Source of the DNA: Flavobacterium turcicum
Lineage (GTDB): Bacteria; Bacteroidota; Bacteroidia; Flavobacteriales; Flavobacteriaceae
DNA length: 64,000 nt
Direction of reading: 5' to 3'
NCBI RefSeq assembly: GCF_011365745.1
Contig: NZ_JAAOBY010000008.1
Span: 62,001 to 126,000, forward strand
Shown here: positions 37,601-45,966 of the stretch, piece after piece
Numbering within the stretch: position 1 is the stretch's first letter
Layout: every line of letters starts with the position of its first letter
Translations under genes and position numbers: made by a program
The notes under the pieces: model-generated
Seen by the model: only the letters and a program-made list of their open reading frames with translations
What the model was told of the DNA's origin: nothing
The model's database searches: none

Positions 37601-37769
37601 AATCAGTTTGTGTTCCAGATTTTGTTCCTTTAACCAATACGCTTACTCCTGGTATAGGTAAGCCTGCATTGTCAGAGACAACTCCTGAAACCGCTCTCTC
37701 TTGCGCAAAAGTTATCTGCGCCATTAGTGCTAATAAAAGCACTAAGATTCCATTGAACTTTAGTTTCAT
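34686..37769 (-). CDS. SusC/RagA-family TonB-linked outer membrane protein (second locus)
   Basis: A 1,027-residue TonB-dependent transporter. It has a signal peptide to about residue 22 (TFAQ), a carboxypeptidase-regulatory-like domain (about 25-95), a plug (about 115-230, with VVLRGNRSLLG, IVIDGFPSARG, VTILKGANASALYGAEAANG) and a barrel ending NLNLTF. The first 100 residues are strongly similar to the other SusC, including MKLKFNG and ERAVSG. It starts its own locus of three genes, with its promoter block in the 85-base gap after the Omp85-like gene. The transported molecule is not predictable; no degrading enzyme is nearby. Confidence 0.95.
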   Translation of the reverse strand: MKLKFNGILVLLLALMAQITFAQERAVSGVVSDNAGLPIPGVSVLVKGTKSGTQTDFDGKFTIKASASQVLVFSYVGMKTQELAASSTNLKITLKDDSVELEGVIVTAMGIKRKPKELSYAVENIKSEDLTKTRAVNVATALSGKVSGLQVNVVNNGVNPSTRVVLRGNRSLLGNNEALIVIDGFPSARGVLDRINPNDIDNVTILKGANASALYGAEAANGVMIITTKKGSGKLSINYNSSLQLEQVAYLPKVQSEFGVGGFPDGTLYPLENVNWGPRFDGRLVDASETLDDGSVWQVPFTPVKNNIRNFFDTGVSARHGITFKGGDENSDFLFSIDQTNTTGTVPNDTYNRTNVRLKGSRKYNKLTVGGNVSFFRAHSNQVSETAGRQGRPVYWNVLNTPLHIPLDQMKNWRTGQFTRNEVSFYRFYENPYFILDTQREKNDYTEFNVLSNIDYKFTDYLTLSVNTGYTSFSEDFKRQFGAFTYEFELANTYASMDPYGASTASRIGLGQRLNNDIILKFDKNLSEDFNLKVTAGANTRLTSSASVNVGGSNLSVPDFYNVGTRSGELQGGEDKFLFRRQGVYSELTLGYKEYLFLTATARNDWSSSLPTQNRSFFYPGAGLSFLVSEAFPGIKSEKGIDNLKATLNVTKSGNDAQPYATKNIFTTPPGFPFTGATGLSQGARDPDQNLSPEFTLSKEFGIEMGLFNNKLIFNGNIYQTNTTDQIVPINTSLASGASSILTNIGEIENRGLELDLKGTIIKTADFGWKMGVNYSGIKSEVKSLFDGVEEVSIGGFADAEIVAKVGQPYPLIKTSSYLRDSEGRVIVGDNGNPIKDSQNRTQGQTAPKYIVGLNTTLTYKNWTLYAVADYRTGHVFYNNLNDALEFTGLTEHSASAGRQPFVFPNSSYSDGNGGFVANNNRLTASGGNAFWDEYNTVKENYVVDATTLKLREVSLNYDFNSDFIKKAGIDALSIGFFGRNLLTLRPKENTTTDPEFNFTTGNAVGVGTQAQTPPTRQFGVNLNLTF

Positions 37770-37793
37770 TTTTTAATATTTTGAATTAGTCTC

Positions 37794-37827
37794 GCAAAAC
37801 TCTTAATAATTTCTTAACATTCCTAAT
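37794..37827 (-). promoter_or_regulatory. Conserved upstream block of the second Sus locus
   Basis: The partner of the block at 31803-31836: 31 of 34 positions identical and again 25 bases before the SusC ATG. Minus-strand reading: TTAGGAA, GTTAA, TTAAGAGTTTTGC. The downstream leader is also similar between loci. No TAnnTTTG box is present. Confidence 0.6.
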
Positions 37828-37854
37828 AATAGTAAAACCATTTAGTGTTAAAAT

Positions 37855-39540
37855 TTAAAATTTAACATTGTAGCTCAAGTGAATTATGCTGTTTTGAAAA
37901 TTGAATTTTTCTTCTAACGTTGCTCCGTTTGCAAACGCTAGTCTTAAAAGTCCGTTTGATGTTTGAAGTCCGATCCCGAAACCAGTGCCTAGTCTTGATG
38001 TAGTGTTGTTGCTTGACAATGAGAAGGATTCGTCTTTTGCGAGGCTATAGTCTAAAATACTGTGAAAGTACAATTGAGTGTTTAGGGTGGTTCTGAATTC
38101 AGTTTGTAGCACAGTTGCCATTGATGCTTGTAGACTATTTTCGTTAAACCCTCTTAAACTGTTAAATCCGCCAAAACGGTATAATTCATTTTGTAAAATA
38201 TTTTCGCTTCGTAATAAATAGCTATTTGATTGTAAAATGATATTATTTTTTTGAGATAGTGTTATGTTGTAGGTCCAGTTGATGCTTGTCGAAAATTGTT
38301 TTTGTGTTTCTGGGTTCGATGTGTTATTTAAGTCTCTCTTTCCTAGGCCGAAATTTACTGATAGTTGATTCGGTTCTGTATTGTTTGGTCGTTTAGTAGT
38401 GTCTTTGTAGTTATATCCGATAGTTAAAAAGGAGTTTGAATAGTCTTTTATAGTTGCGCTGTTTATGTTTTGGATGTCACTTGATGTTGTGGTTTGGTAT
38501 CCCACTGTTATTTTTTGTTGTGATTTTATTTCATAGGTTGCAGCGATCATTGTTTTGGTATTTTGAAACGTGCTGTCTTGTCTAAATAAGTTTAACTCTG
38601 TTTTTAGACCGATTGGAGAGTTGAAAATAAATGGTAATTCAACGCTTGCGTCAAATGTTTTTTGATCTTGACCGTCGCTTTTCCAATTGATTTGAATTTT
38701 TTCGCCTCTTTTAAGTATGTTTTGTAATTCGATGTTAGCATATCCGTTGAGTTGAATTTTTTGAGCATCGTTATTTCGAAATCCGATAAAGCCATCGAAA
38801 GTGTTTGCGTTTTGTTTTTCTAGGTAGACATACACTGCAGTTGAATCGGTTGTAAGTAGTACTTCTGGGTATTTGCTGTTTTGTGCAAATCCTAATGTTT
38901 CAAATTGGTTGTATATGTTGGTTAATGTTTCTCTATTGTAGGTTTTGTTTAAATATTTCTTTTTGATTTGAGTCAAGAGATTTTTTGGTAGTTGCAGATT
39001 GTTTGCTTTTTCTACAGTGATATTCGTTAATTTTCTACTCGAGCTTTTGTAAATTTCAAGTTCAGCTTGCAGATAATTTTTCTTTCGTTCGATGTTCTTA
39101 AGTCTTATATTTGCAAGTGCATTGCCTTTTTGCTCAAAAGTTGTAAGTATGCTATTTAAAAACAAGTCTAAGTTTTCGTAGGCTAGAAGGTGTGATTTTT
39201 TAGTTTTGCTAAAAGGAGGTATTTCAAAATTAGTGGGTGCAAATATGGTGATGTATTCGATTTTATCCCCCAAATAGATAGTGCTATTGTATACACTGTC
39301 ATTTATCTTCACTGCTGTTTGAACATTGCTATCTAAAAATCCTTTTTTGATTAATTGCTGGTTGATCGTGTTAACTCTTTTTTCGATGGACTGAAGGTTT
39401 GTATGTTTCTTCAGGCCGAGTAAAGAGTCTGGTAGTATTTTCTTTTCGGATGTCGCTGTTTTGAATTGTAGATAAAGTGGTTGCGCACTCATTGTGGTTG
39501 TACAAAGGAGAAAAAGCAGCAGCAATAAATTATTTTTCAA
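37855..39540 (-). CDS. Omp85/BamA-TamA-like outer membrane barrel protein
   Basis: About 561 residues from the TTG at 39540. A signal peptide (KNNLLLLLFLLCTTTMSAQ) is followed by about 230 residues with POTRA-like segments (for example TYNRETLTNIYNQFETLGFA) and then a C-terminal barrel. The barrel carries the Omp85 loop motif as FGGFNSLRGFNE (RGF) and ends in YNVKF. It is shorter than BamA, so it is more likely an accessory Omp85 protein. The frame is open further upstream without any ATG. The TTG at 39597 falls inside a -7 box, so translation must start later; the TTG at 39540 gives a sensible signal peptide. It lies upstream of the second SusC gene on the same strand. Confidence 0.8.
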   Translation of the reverse strand: MKNNLLLLLFLLCTTTMSAQPLYLQFKTATSEKKILPDSLLGLKKHTNLQSIEKRVNTINQQLIKKGFLDSNVQTAVKINDSVYNSTIYLGDKIEYITIFAPTNFEIPPFSKTKKSHLLAYENLDLFLNSILTTFEQKGNALANIRLKNIERKKNYLQAELEIYKSSSRKLTNITVEKANNLQLPKNLLTQIKKKYLNKTYNRETLTNIYNQFETLGFAQNSKYPEVLLTTDSTAVYVYLEKQNANTFDGFIGFRNNDAQKIQLNGYANIELQNILKRGEKIQINWKSDGQDQKTFDASVELPFIFNSPIGLKTELNLFRQDSTFQNTKTMIAATYEIKSQQKITVGYQTTTSSDIQNINSATIKDYSNSFLTIGYNYKDTTKRPNNTEPNQLSVNFGLGKRDLNNTSNPETQKQFSTSINWTYNITLSQKNNIILQSNSYLLRSENILQNELYRFGGFNSLRGFNENSLQASMATVLQTEFRTTLNTQLYFHSILDYSLAKDESFSLSSNNTTSRLGTGFGIGLQTSNGLLRLAFANGATLEEKFNFQNSIIHLSYNVKF

Positions 39541-39594
39541 TTGAGTTTGTATTTTATGATGAGCCAGAAATCTTATTTTCTCCCTTTTCGAAAT

Positions 39595-39602
39595 CAAATT
39601 TA
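39595..39602 (-). promoter_or_regulatory. -7 box of the Omp85-like gene
   Basis: TAAATTTG on the minus strand matches TAnnTTTG exactly. Its last three bases are the TTG that would otherwise be taken as the first possible start of the gene. A transcript would begin near 39590, leaving a leader of about 50 bases before the TTG at 39540. Confidence 0.55.
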
Positions 39603-39721
39603 TGACATTTTTGGTCTCAGTTAGTATGTTTTTGAATGTTAAAATAAGAAAATGATTGTCATTGTTAGTTAAAGATCTTTGACTTACAATTATTTGCTCT
39701 TAAAAATAAATTCAAATGATG

Positions 39722-39751
39722 TTGTAATCTCAAAAAAAATAAATACATTTG
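39722..39751 (+). promoter_or_regulatory. Promoter of the rpsL-rpsG-fusA-rpsJ operon
   Basis: TTG (39722-39724), 19 bases, TACATTTG (39744-39751): a full Bacteroidetes -33/-7 pair. The leader of about 50 bases includes a short CCCG...CGGG hairpin (39756-39770) before the rpsL ATG at 39805. It diverges from the Omp85 promoter. Confidence 0.8.
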
Positions 39752-39804
39752 CAACCCCGTAAAAAGCGGGAATTTAATATAATAAGAAATTTTTAGTATT
39801 AATT

Positions 39805-40188
39805 ATGCCAACAATTCAACAATTAGTAAGAACAGGAAGAACTCAGATAACTAAGAAGAGTAAATCGGTTGCTTTAGATTCTTGTCCTCAAAGAAGAGGG
39901 GTTTGTACGCGTGTTTACACTACAACACCAAAAAAACCAAACTCTGCAATGCGTAAAGTTGCGCGTGTACGTTTGACAAATGGTAATGAAGTGAATGCTT
40001 ACATCCCAGGTGAAGGACACAATCTACAAGAGCACTCGATAGTATTAGTTAGGGGTGGAAGGGTAAAAGATTTACCAGGAGTTAGATATCACATCGTTCG
40101 TGGTGCACTTGATACGTCAGGAGTAGCAGGAAGAACGCAAAGAAGATCTAAGTACGGAGCAAAACGCCCAAAAGAAGCAAAAAAGTAA
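39805..40188 (+). CDS. rpsL: 30S ribosomal protein S12
   Basis: S12, 127 residues, helps form the decoding centre of the small subunit and is the usual site of streptomycin resistance. Conserved segments [16 protein letters not shown] and [17 protein letters not shown] are unchanged, including the lysines normally altered in resistant mutants, so the predicted state is sensitive. First gene of the str-type operon, with its own promoter. Confidence 0.99.
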
Positions 40189-40198
40189 TTTAAAGTTT

Positions 40199-40233
40199 GT
40201 ATGTAGCAAGGCCTGATGGTTTTGCATGCGTAT
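40199..40233 (+). promoter_or_regulatory. Possible hairpin in the rpsL-rpsG intercistronic region
   Basis: Within the 66-base gap, 40199-40209 can pair with 40222-40233 (11 pairs, three of them G.U, one bulged A) around a 12-base loop. In E. coli, S7 represses translation through the rpsL-rpsG spacer, so the position is suggestive, but the fold is weak. Confidence 0.3.
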
Positions 40234-40254
40234 CTATTTTATTAAAAAAAAGAC

Positions 40255-40731
40255 ATGAGAAAAAGAGCGGCAAAGAAAAGACCACTTTTACCAGATCCAA
40301 GATTTAATGATCAACTGGTAACACGTTTCGTAAACAACTTAATGTGGGATGGAAAAAAATCGACAGCGTTTAAAGTATTTTATGATGCAATTGACATCAT
40401 TGAGTCTAAAAAACAAGATGCTGAAAAATCATCACTAGAAATCTGGAAAGATGCATTAACAAATGTTATGCCTCACGTAGAGGTTCGTTCACGTAGAGTG
40501 GGTGGAGCTACATTCCAAATTCCAATGCAAATTCGTCCAGATAGAAAAATTTCTATGGCGATGAAATGGTTAATTCTTTATTCAAGAAGAAGAAACGAAA
40601 AGTCAATGGCTCAAAGATTAGCATCAGAGTGTTTAGCTGCTGCTAAAGAAGAAGGAGCTGCTGTTAAGAAAAGAATGGATACTCACAAAATGGCAGAAGC
40701 TAACAAAGCTTTCTCTCACTTTAGATTTTAA
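40255..40731 (+). CDS. rpsG: 30S ribosomal protein S7
   Basis: S7, 158 residues, starts assembly of the 16S 3' domain and lines the E site. The MRKRAAKKRPLLPDP start, VRSRRVGGATFQIP and the C-terminal helix DTHKMAEANKAFSHFRF are standard. It is 66 bases after rpsL, an unusually long gap for this operon with a possible hairpin, and 10 bases before fusA. Confidence 0.99.
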   Translation: MRKRAAKKRPLLPDPRFNDQLVTRFVNNLMWDGKKSTAFKVFYDAIDIIESKKQDAEKSSLEIWKDALTNVMPHVEVRSRRVGGATFQIPMQIRPDRKISMAMKWLILYSRRRNEKSMAQRLASECLAAAKEEGAAVKKRMDTHKMAEANKAFSHFRF

Positions 40732-40741
40732 TTCGTAAGAA

Positions 40742-42898
40742 ATGGCTAGAGACTTAAAATATACAAGAAATATTGGAATTGCTGCTCACATTGATGCTGG
40801 TAAAACAACTACAACTGAGCGTATCCTTTTTTATACTGGTAAATCACACAAAATAGGTGAAGTACACGATGGTGCTGCAACTATGGACTGGATGGCTCAG
40901 GAGCAAGAAAGAGGTATTACTATTACTTCTGCTGCTACAACTTGTGAGTGGAATTTTCCAACTGAGCAAGGTAAAGTGTTGCCAGAATCTAAACCGTACC
41001 ACTTTAACATTATTGATACTCCTGGTCACGTTGACTTTACCGTAGAGGTAAACCGTTCACTACGTGTATTAGATGGTTTAGTGTTTTTATTTAGTGCTGT
41101 AGATGGTGTTGAGCCACAATCAGAAACTAACTGGAGACTAGCTGATCAATACAGAGTTCCACGTATGGGATTCGTTAATAAAATGGACCGTCAAGGATCT
41201 AACTTTTTGGCAGTTTGTCAGCAAGTAAGAGACATGTTAAAATCAAATGCTGTAGCGATCACTTTGCCAATTGGTGAAGAGAATGATTTTAAAGGTGTTG
41301 TTGATTTGGTTAAAAACCAAGCTATCGTTTGGCATGATGCTACTCAAGGGGCAACTTTTGATATCATTGATATTCCAGCTGATATGGTTGACGAAGTGAA
41401 AGAGTACAGAGATATTCTTATCGAAGCAGTAGCTGATTACGATGAGAATTTACTTGACAAGTACATGGAAGATCCAGATTCTATTACAGAAGAAGAGATC
41501 AATAATGCACTTAGAGCTGCAACTATGGATATGGCTATTATCCCTATGATTGCTGGTTCTTCTTTCAAAAACAAAGGAGTTCAGTTTATGTTAGATGCAG
41601 TATGTAAATACTTGCCATCTCCAATGGATAAAGAAGGTATTTCAGGAATTCACCCTGATGATGCTGAATTATTAGAAGAAGATCAAACTCAAATCTTGCG
41701 TAAGCCAGATGTTAAAGAGCCTTTCGCTGCTTTGGCATTTAAAATTGCTACTGACCCATTCGTAGGTCGTTTAGCATTCTTCCGTGCTTACTCAGGTCGT
41801 TTAGATGCTGGTTCTTACGTATTGAATACACGTTCTGGTAACAAGGAGAGAATTTCTCGTATCTACCAAATGCACGCGAACAAACAAAACCCAATCGAAT
41901 ATATCGAGGCAGGTGATATTGGAGCGGCAGTTGGATTTAAAGATATCAAAACTGGAGATACATTGTGTGATGAGAAACACCCAATTATTCTTGAGTCAAT
42001 GAAATTCCCTGCGCCGGTAATTGGTATCGCTATTGAGCCAAAAACTAAAGCTGACGTTGATAAAATGGGTATGGCTTTAGCTAAATTAGCTGAAGAGGAT
42101 CCAACATTTACAGTGAGAACTGATGAGGCTTCGGGACAAACTATTATCTCAGGTATGGGTGAGCTTCATTTAGATATCTTGGTTGATAGAATGAAGCGTG
42201 AATTCAAGGTTGAAGTAAACCAAGGTGAGCCTCAAGTTGAATACAAAGAAGCTTTTACAAGATCAGCTCAACACAGAGAAACTTACAAAAAACAATCTGG
42301 AGGACGTGGTAAATTCGGTGATATCGTATTTAGACTAGAGCCTGCTGATGAAGTTGATGGTAAAGTACCTGTTGGATTACAGTTTGTAAATGAAGTAAAA
42401 GGTGGTAACGTTCCTAAAGAATATATTCCTTCTGTAGAAAAAGGTTTCCGTGAGGCTATGAAACAAGGTCCTTTAGCAGGATACCAAGTAGATAGTTTGA
42501 AAGTTACTTTATTAGATGGATCTTTCCACCCTGTGGATTCTGATGCGCTTTCTTTTGAATTAGCGGCAAGAATGGGTTATAGAGAAGTAGCTAAAGCTGC
42601 TGGAGCTGTAATCTTAGAGCCAATCATGAAAATGGAGGTTATTACACCAGAAGAAAACATGGGAGATATTGTGGGTGATATTAACCGTCGTAGAGGTCAA
42701 GTGAATGATATGGGTGACAGAAATGGAGCTAAAACTATCAAAGCTGATGTGCCATTATCTGAAATGTTTGGATATGTAACAACATTAAGAACATTGTCTT
42801 CAGGTCGTGCGACTTCAACAATGGAATTTTCTCACTATTCAGAAACGCCTTCTAATATTTCAGAGGCAGTAATCAAAAAAGCAAAAGGAAACGCTTAA
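40742..42898 (+). CDS. fusA: Elongation factor G
   Basis: EF-G, 718 residues, drives translocation and helps ribosome recycling. G1 [13 protein letters not shown], the [11 protein letters not shown] switch [10 protein letters not shown] and NKMDRQG are intact, and domains II-V follow at normal length. Its position between rpsG and rpsJ with 10-11-base gaps is the standard str operon arrangement. Nothing unusual was seen. Confidence 0.99.
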   Translation: MARDLKYTRNIGIAAHIDAGKTTTTERILFYTGKSHKIGEVHDGAATMDWMAQEQERGITITSAATTCEWNFPTEQGKVLPESKPYHFNIIDTPGHVDFTVEVNRSLRVLDGLVFLFSAVDGVEPQSETNWRLADQYRVPRMGFVNKMDRQGSNFLAVCQQVRDMLKSNAVAITLPIGEENDFKGVVDLVKNQAIVWHDATQGATFDIIDIPADMVDEVKEYRDILIEAVADYDENLLDKYMEDPDSITEEEINNALRAATMDMAIIPMIAGSSFKNKGVQFMLDAVCKYLPSPMDKEGISGIHPDDAELLEEDQTQILRKPDVKEPFAALAFKIATDPFVGRLAFFRAYSGRLDAGSYVLNTRSGNKERISRIYQMHANKQNPIEYIEAGDIGAAVGFKDIKTGDTLCDEKHPIILESMKFPAPVIGIAIEPKTKADVDKMGMALAKLAEEDPTFTVRTDEASGQTIISGMGELHLDILVDRMKREFKVEVNQGEPQVEYKEAFTRSAQHRETYKKQSGGRGKFGDIVFRLEPADEVDGKVPVGLQFVNEVKGGNVPKEYIPSVEKGFREAMKQGPLAGYQVDSLKVTLLDGSFHPVDSDALSFELAARMGYREVAKAAGAVILEPIMKMEVITPEENMGDIVGDINRRRGQVNDMGDRNGAKTIKADVPLSEMFGYVTTLRTLSSGRATSTMEFSHYSETPSNISEAVIKKAKGNA

Positions 42899-42909
42899 TC
42901 TTTAAGAAA

Positions 42910-43215
42910 ATGAGTCAAAAAATCAGAATAAAATTAAAATCTTACGATCACATGTTGGTAGACAAGTCTGCTGAGAAGATTGTAAAAACAGTAAAAACTA
43001 CTGGTGCTGTTGTAACTGGTCCTATTCCGTTGCCAACTCACAAAAAATTGTTTACAGTATTGCGTTCACCGCACGTAAACAAAAAAGCAAGAGAGCAGTT
43101 TGAAGTAATGTCATACAAGAGATTGATTGATATTTATTCATCTTCATCAAAAACTATTGATGCTTTAATGAAACTTGAATTGCCAAGTGGAGTAGAAGTT
43201 GAAATAAAAGTATAA
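42910..43215 (+). CDS. rpsJ: 30S ribosomal protein S10
   Basis: S10, 101 residues, a 3' domain protein of 16S rRNA and, in E. coli, the NusB partner in antitermination. The [21 protein letters not shown] and [20 protein letters not shown] segments are typical. Here it is the last gene of the str-type operon; a strong terminator 17 bases downstream separates it from rplC. Confidence 0.99.
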
Positions 43216-43232
43216 TTTTTTTATATTTTAAT

Positions 43233-43267
43233 AAAAAAAGCGAAACAGAAATGTTTCGCTTTTTTTT
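43233..43267 (+). terminator. Terminator after rpsJ
   Basis: AAAAAAAGCGAAACA (43233-43247) pairs perfectly with TGTTTCGCTTTTTTT (43252-43266) around GAAA. It is a strong intrinsic terminator that splits the ribosomal gene run. Confidence 0.92.
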
Positions 43268-43485
43268 ATGTTCTTTTATTTACTTTTTGTGTTATATTTT
43301 TACTAAGTAAAATTTAGTAATCCCTTGTTATTCGGGTGTTTTCATGGTTTTTCTCAACTTTATTTTTGCTTTTTTTGACTGGCGAATACTGTTTTTGTCG
43401 CCTGATTTTTCATGGCAAAGTTTTTTGTTTTCTGTTTTTTGTTTTCTTTAATTGTGATAATGAGGGATTTAATTTTTGTAACTGT
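43268..43485. other. Non-coding spacer between rpsJ and rplC
   Basis: T-rich sequence with short inverted bits (TACTAA...TTAGTA at about 43303-43321). A 64-codon plus-strand frame (43336-43530) is Phe/Cys-rich, reflects poly-T composition and runs through the rplC promoter, so it is not called. Nothing else was seen. Confidence 0.4.
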
Positions 43486-43516
43486 TTGGTATATTCGATT
43501 TTAATATATACTTTTG
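43486..43516 (+). promoter_or_regulatory. Promoter of the rplC-rplQ gene run
   Basis: TTG (43486-43488), 20 bases, TACTTTTG (43509-43516) fits the Bacteroidetes consensus. The predicted start is at about 43520, leaving a leader of about 65 bases before rplC. Confidence 0.75.
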
Positions 43517-43517
43517 C

Positions 43518-43561
43518 ACTCCCTGTTTGAAAGCTTCTGTTGTTTTCAAATTGAAGGGAGT
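43518..43561 (+). promoter_or_regulatory. Hairpin in the rplC operon leader
   Basis: ACTCCCT (43518-43524) pairs with AGGGAGT (43555-43561), and TTTGAAA (43526-43532) pairs with TTTCAAA (43544-43550): a two-part 14-bp stem at the 5' end of the predicted mRNA. There is no T run after it, so it is not a terminator. It is a candidate binding site for an autoregulatory ribosomal protein such as L3 or L4. Confidence 0.5.
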
Positions 43562-43585
43562 TTTAGTAATTAATAATTAATATTT

Positions 43586-44203
43586 ATGTCTGGGTTAATT
43601 GGTAGAAAAATCGGCATGACTAGTATTTTCGACGAAAACGGGAAAAACATTCCTTGTACAGTAATCGAAGCAGGTCCATGCGTTGTTACCCAAGTCAGAA
43701 CCAAAGGTGTTGACGGGTATGAAGCGTTGCAACTAGGTTTCGATGACAAAAACGAGAAACATTCCACAAAAGCGGCTTTAGGTCACTTTAAAAAAGCGGG
43801 AACTGTTGCTAAGAAAAAAGTCGTTGAATTCCAAGATTTTGCAACTGAACAAAAATTAGGAGATCTTATTGATGTTTCTATTTTTGCTGAAGGAGAATTT
43901 GTAGATGTACAAGGTGTATCTAAAGGTAAAGGTTTTCAAGGGGTTGTAAAACGTCACGGTTTTGGTGGTGTTGGTCAAGCAACTCACGGTCAACACAACC
44001 GTTTAAGAGCGCCAGGTTCTGTGGGAGCTTCTTCTTATCCATCTAGAGTATTCAAAGGAATGCGTATGGCTGGTAGAATGGGAGGAGACAATGTAAAAGT
44101 TCAAAACCTTAGAGTTTTAAAAGTAGTTGCTGAGAAGAACCTACTTGTTATTAAAGGATGTGTTCCTGGTCATAACAACTCTTATGTAATCATTCAGAAG
44201 TAA
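43586..44203 (+). CDS. rplC: 50S ribosomal protein L3
   Basis: L3, 205 residues, binds near the peptidyl transferase centre. [18 protein letters not shown] at the start and the [17 protein letters not shown] and [12 protein letters not shown] segments are standard. First gene after the new promoter and hairpin leader. Its stop overlaps the rplD start by one base (TAATG), so translation is probably coupled. Confidence 0.99.
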   Translation: MSGLIGRKIGMTSIFDENGKNIPCTVIEAGPCVVTQVRTKGVDGYEALQLGFDDKNEKHSTKAALGHFKKAGTVAKKKVVEFQDFATEQKLGDLIDVSIFAEGEFVDVQGVSKGKGFQGVVKRHGFGGVGQATHGQHNRLRAPGSVGASSYPSRVFKGMRMAGRMGGDNVKVQNLRVLKVVAEKNLLVIKGCVPGHNNSYVIIQK

Positions 44204-44832
44204 TGGAAGCAAAAGTATTAGATTTCAACGGAAAAGATACTGGAAGAAAAGTGCAACTTTCTGATTCAGTATTTGGTATCGAACCAAACAAACACGCTGT
44301 ATACCTTGATGTGAAGCAATATCTTGCTAATCAAAGACAAGGAACGCACAAAGCTAAAGAAAGAGCTGAAGTAGCGGGAAGTACACGTAAGATTAAAAAA
44401 CAAAAAGGAACTGGTACTGCTCGTGCGGGTAGTGCAAAGAATCCATTGTTTAAAGGTGGTGGAACTGTTTTTGGACCAAGACCAAGAAGTTATTCATTCA
44501 AATTGAATAAAAGCTTGAAGCGTTTGGCAAGAAAATCGGCTTTCTCACTTAAAGCTAAAGAGTCAAACATTATCGTTCTTGAAGACTTTAATTTTGAAAC
44601 TCCAAACACTAAAAATTTCATTAACGTTTTGAAAGCTTTAGAGTTAGAAAATAAAAAATCATTATTTGTATTGGGTGATACCAATAAAAATGTATATTTG
44701 TCCTCACGTAATTTGAAGGGTTCAAATGTCGTAAGTAGCTTAGAATTAAGTACTTATGATATTTTAAATGCTAATAATTTAGTTCTTTTAGAGAGTTCTT
44801 TGGAGGTAATTGAAGAAAATTTAAGTAAATAA
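44203..44832 (+). CDS. rplD: 50S ribosomal protein L4
   Basis: L4, 209 residues, has an extended loop lining the exit tunnel (KKQKGTGTARAGSAKNPLFKG region, about residues 65-90). In E. coli it represses the S10 operon; whether it acts on the rplC leader here is inference only. Overlaps rplC by one base. Confidence 0.99.
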   Translation: MEAKVLDFNGKDTGRKVQLSDSVFGIEPNKHAVYLDVKQYLANQRQGTHKAKERAEVAGSTRKIKKQKGTGTARAGSAKNPLFKGGGTVFGPRPRSYSFKLNKSLKRLARKSAFSLKAKESNIIVLEDFNFETPNTKNFINVLKALELENKKSLFVLGDTNKNVYLSSRNLKGSNVVSSLELSTYDILNANNLVLLESSLEVIEENLSK

Positions 44833-44838
44833 TAGGAC

Positions 44839-45129
44839 ATGAGCATCATAATTAAGCCTATAGTAACGGAAAAAGTAACCAAAGAAAGTGAAGTTTTAAA
44901 CCGCTTCGGATTTGTTGTGAACAGAAAAGCAAACAAAGTTGAGATTAAGAAAGCTGTTGAAGCTGCTTATGGAGTAACTGTTTTGAGTGTGAACACAATG
45001 AACGTAAGACCGGATAGAACTACAAAATACACTAAAAGTGGTTTGATCAGTGGAAAGACAAATGCAATCAAAAAAGCAATTGTTCAAGTACAAGAAGGAG
45101 AAACAATTGATTTTTACAACAATATCTAA
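44839..45129 (+). CDS. rplW: 50S ribosomal protein L23
   Basis: L23, 96 residues, sits at the tunnel exit and is a docking site for trigger factor and SRP. IIKPIVTEKVTKESE and the NRFGFVVNRKANKVEIKKAVE segment are standard. It follows rplD after 6 bases. Confidence 0.98.
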   Translation: MSIIIKPIVTEKVTKESEVLNRFGFVVNRKANKVEIKKAVEAAYGVTVLSVNTMNVRPDRTTKYTKSGLISGKTNAIKKAIVQVQEGETIDFYNNI

Positions 45130-45135
45130 GATAAA

Positions 45136-45960
45136 ATGTCAGTAAGAAAATTAAAACCTATTACCCCAGGTCAGCGATTTAGAGTTGTGAATGGTTATGA
45201 CGCCATTACAACTGATAAGCCGGAACGCTCTTTGATAGCGCCGATAAAAAACTCTGGAGGTAGAAATAGTCAAGGAAAGATGACCATGCGTTATACGGGT
45301 GGTGGTCACAAGCAGAGATATCGTATTATTGATTTTAAACGTGCTAAGGATGGTATTCCTGCTACGGTAAAATCAATTGAGTACGATCCAAATCGTACTG
45401 CTTTTATCGCATTGTTGGCTTACGCTGATGGTGAGAAAACATATATTATTGCACAAAACGGTTTGAAAGTTGGTCAGAAATTAGTTTCTGGTCCAGAATC
45501 TCAACCTGAAATTGGTAATACTTTGCCTTTAAGTAGAGTTCCACTAGGAACTGTTATCTCTTGCATCGAGTTACGTCCAGGTCAAGGAGCAGTAATCGCT
45601 CGTTCAGCTGGTACTTTTGCTCAGTTAATGGCAAGAGATGGAAAATATGCAACAATTAAAATGCCATCTGGAGAAACAAGATTGATCTTGTTGACTTGTT
45701 CGGCTACAATTGGAGCTGTATCGAATTCAGATCATCAATTAGTAGTATCAGGAAAAGCTGGTAGAACTAGATGGTTAGGAAGAAGACCTAGAACAAGACC
45801 TGTTGCAATGAACCCTGTCGATCACCCAATGGGTGGTGGTGAAGGACGTTCTTCTGGTGGACATCCACGTTCAAGAAATGGAATACCAGCTAAAGGTTAT
45901 AGAACTCGTTCTAAGAAAAACCCGAGTAATAAGTATATCGTAGAACGTAGAAAGAAATAA
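45136..45960 (+). CDS. rplB: 50S ribosomal protein L2
   Basis: L2, 274 residues, is needed for subunit joining and peptidyl transferase activity. The C-terminal [20 protein letters not shown] includes the conserved histidine loop. Length is normal. 6-base gaps on both sides. Confidence 0.99.
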   Translation: MSVRKLKPITPGQRFRVVNGYDAITTDKPERSLIAPIKNSGGRNSQGKMTMRYTGGGHKQRYRIIDFKRAKDGIPATVKSIEYDPNRTAFIALLAYADGEKTYIIAQNGLKVGQKLVSGPESQPEIGNTLPLSRVPLGTVISCIELRPGQGAVIARSAGTFAQLMARDGKYATIKMPSGETRLILLTCSATIGAVSNSDHQLVVSGKAGRTRWLGRRPRTRPVAMNPVDHPMGGGEGRSSGGHPRSRNGIPAKGYRTRSKKNPSNKYIVERRKK

Positions 45961-45966
45961 TAAGAT

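Noticed and set aside
43336-43530. 64-codon Phe/Cys-rich frame before rplC
   Set aside because: It is a translation of T-rich DNA and spans the rplC promoter and leader hairpin.
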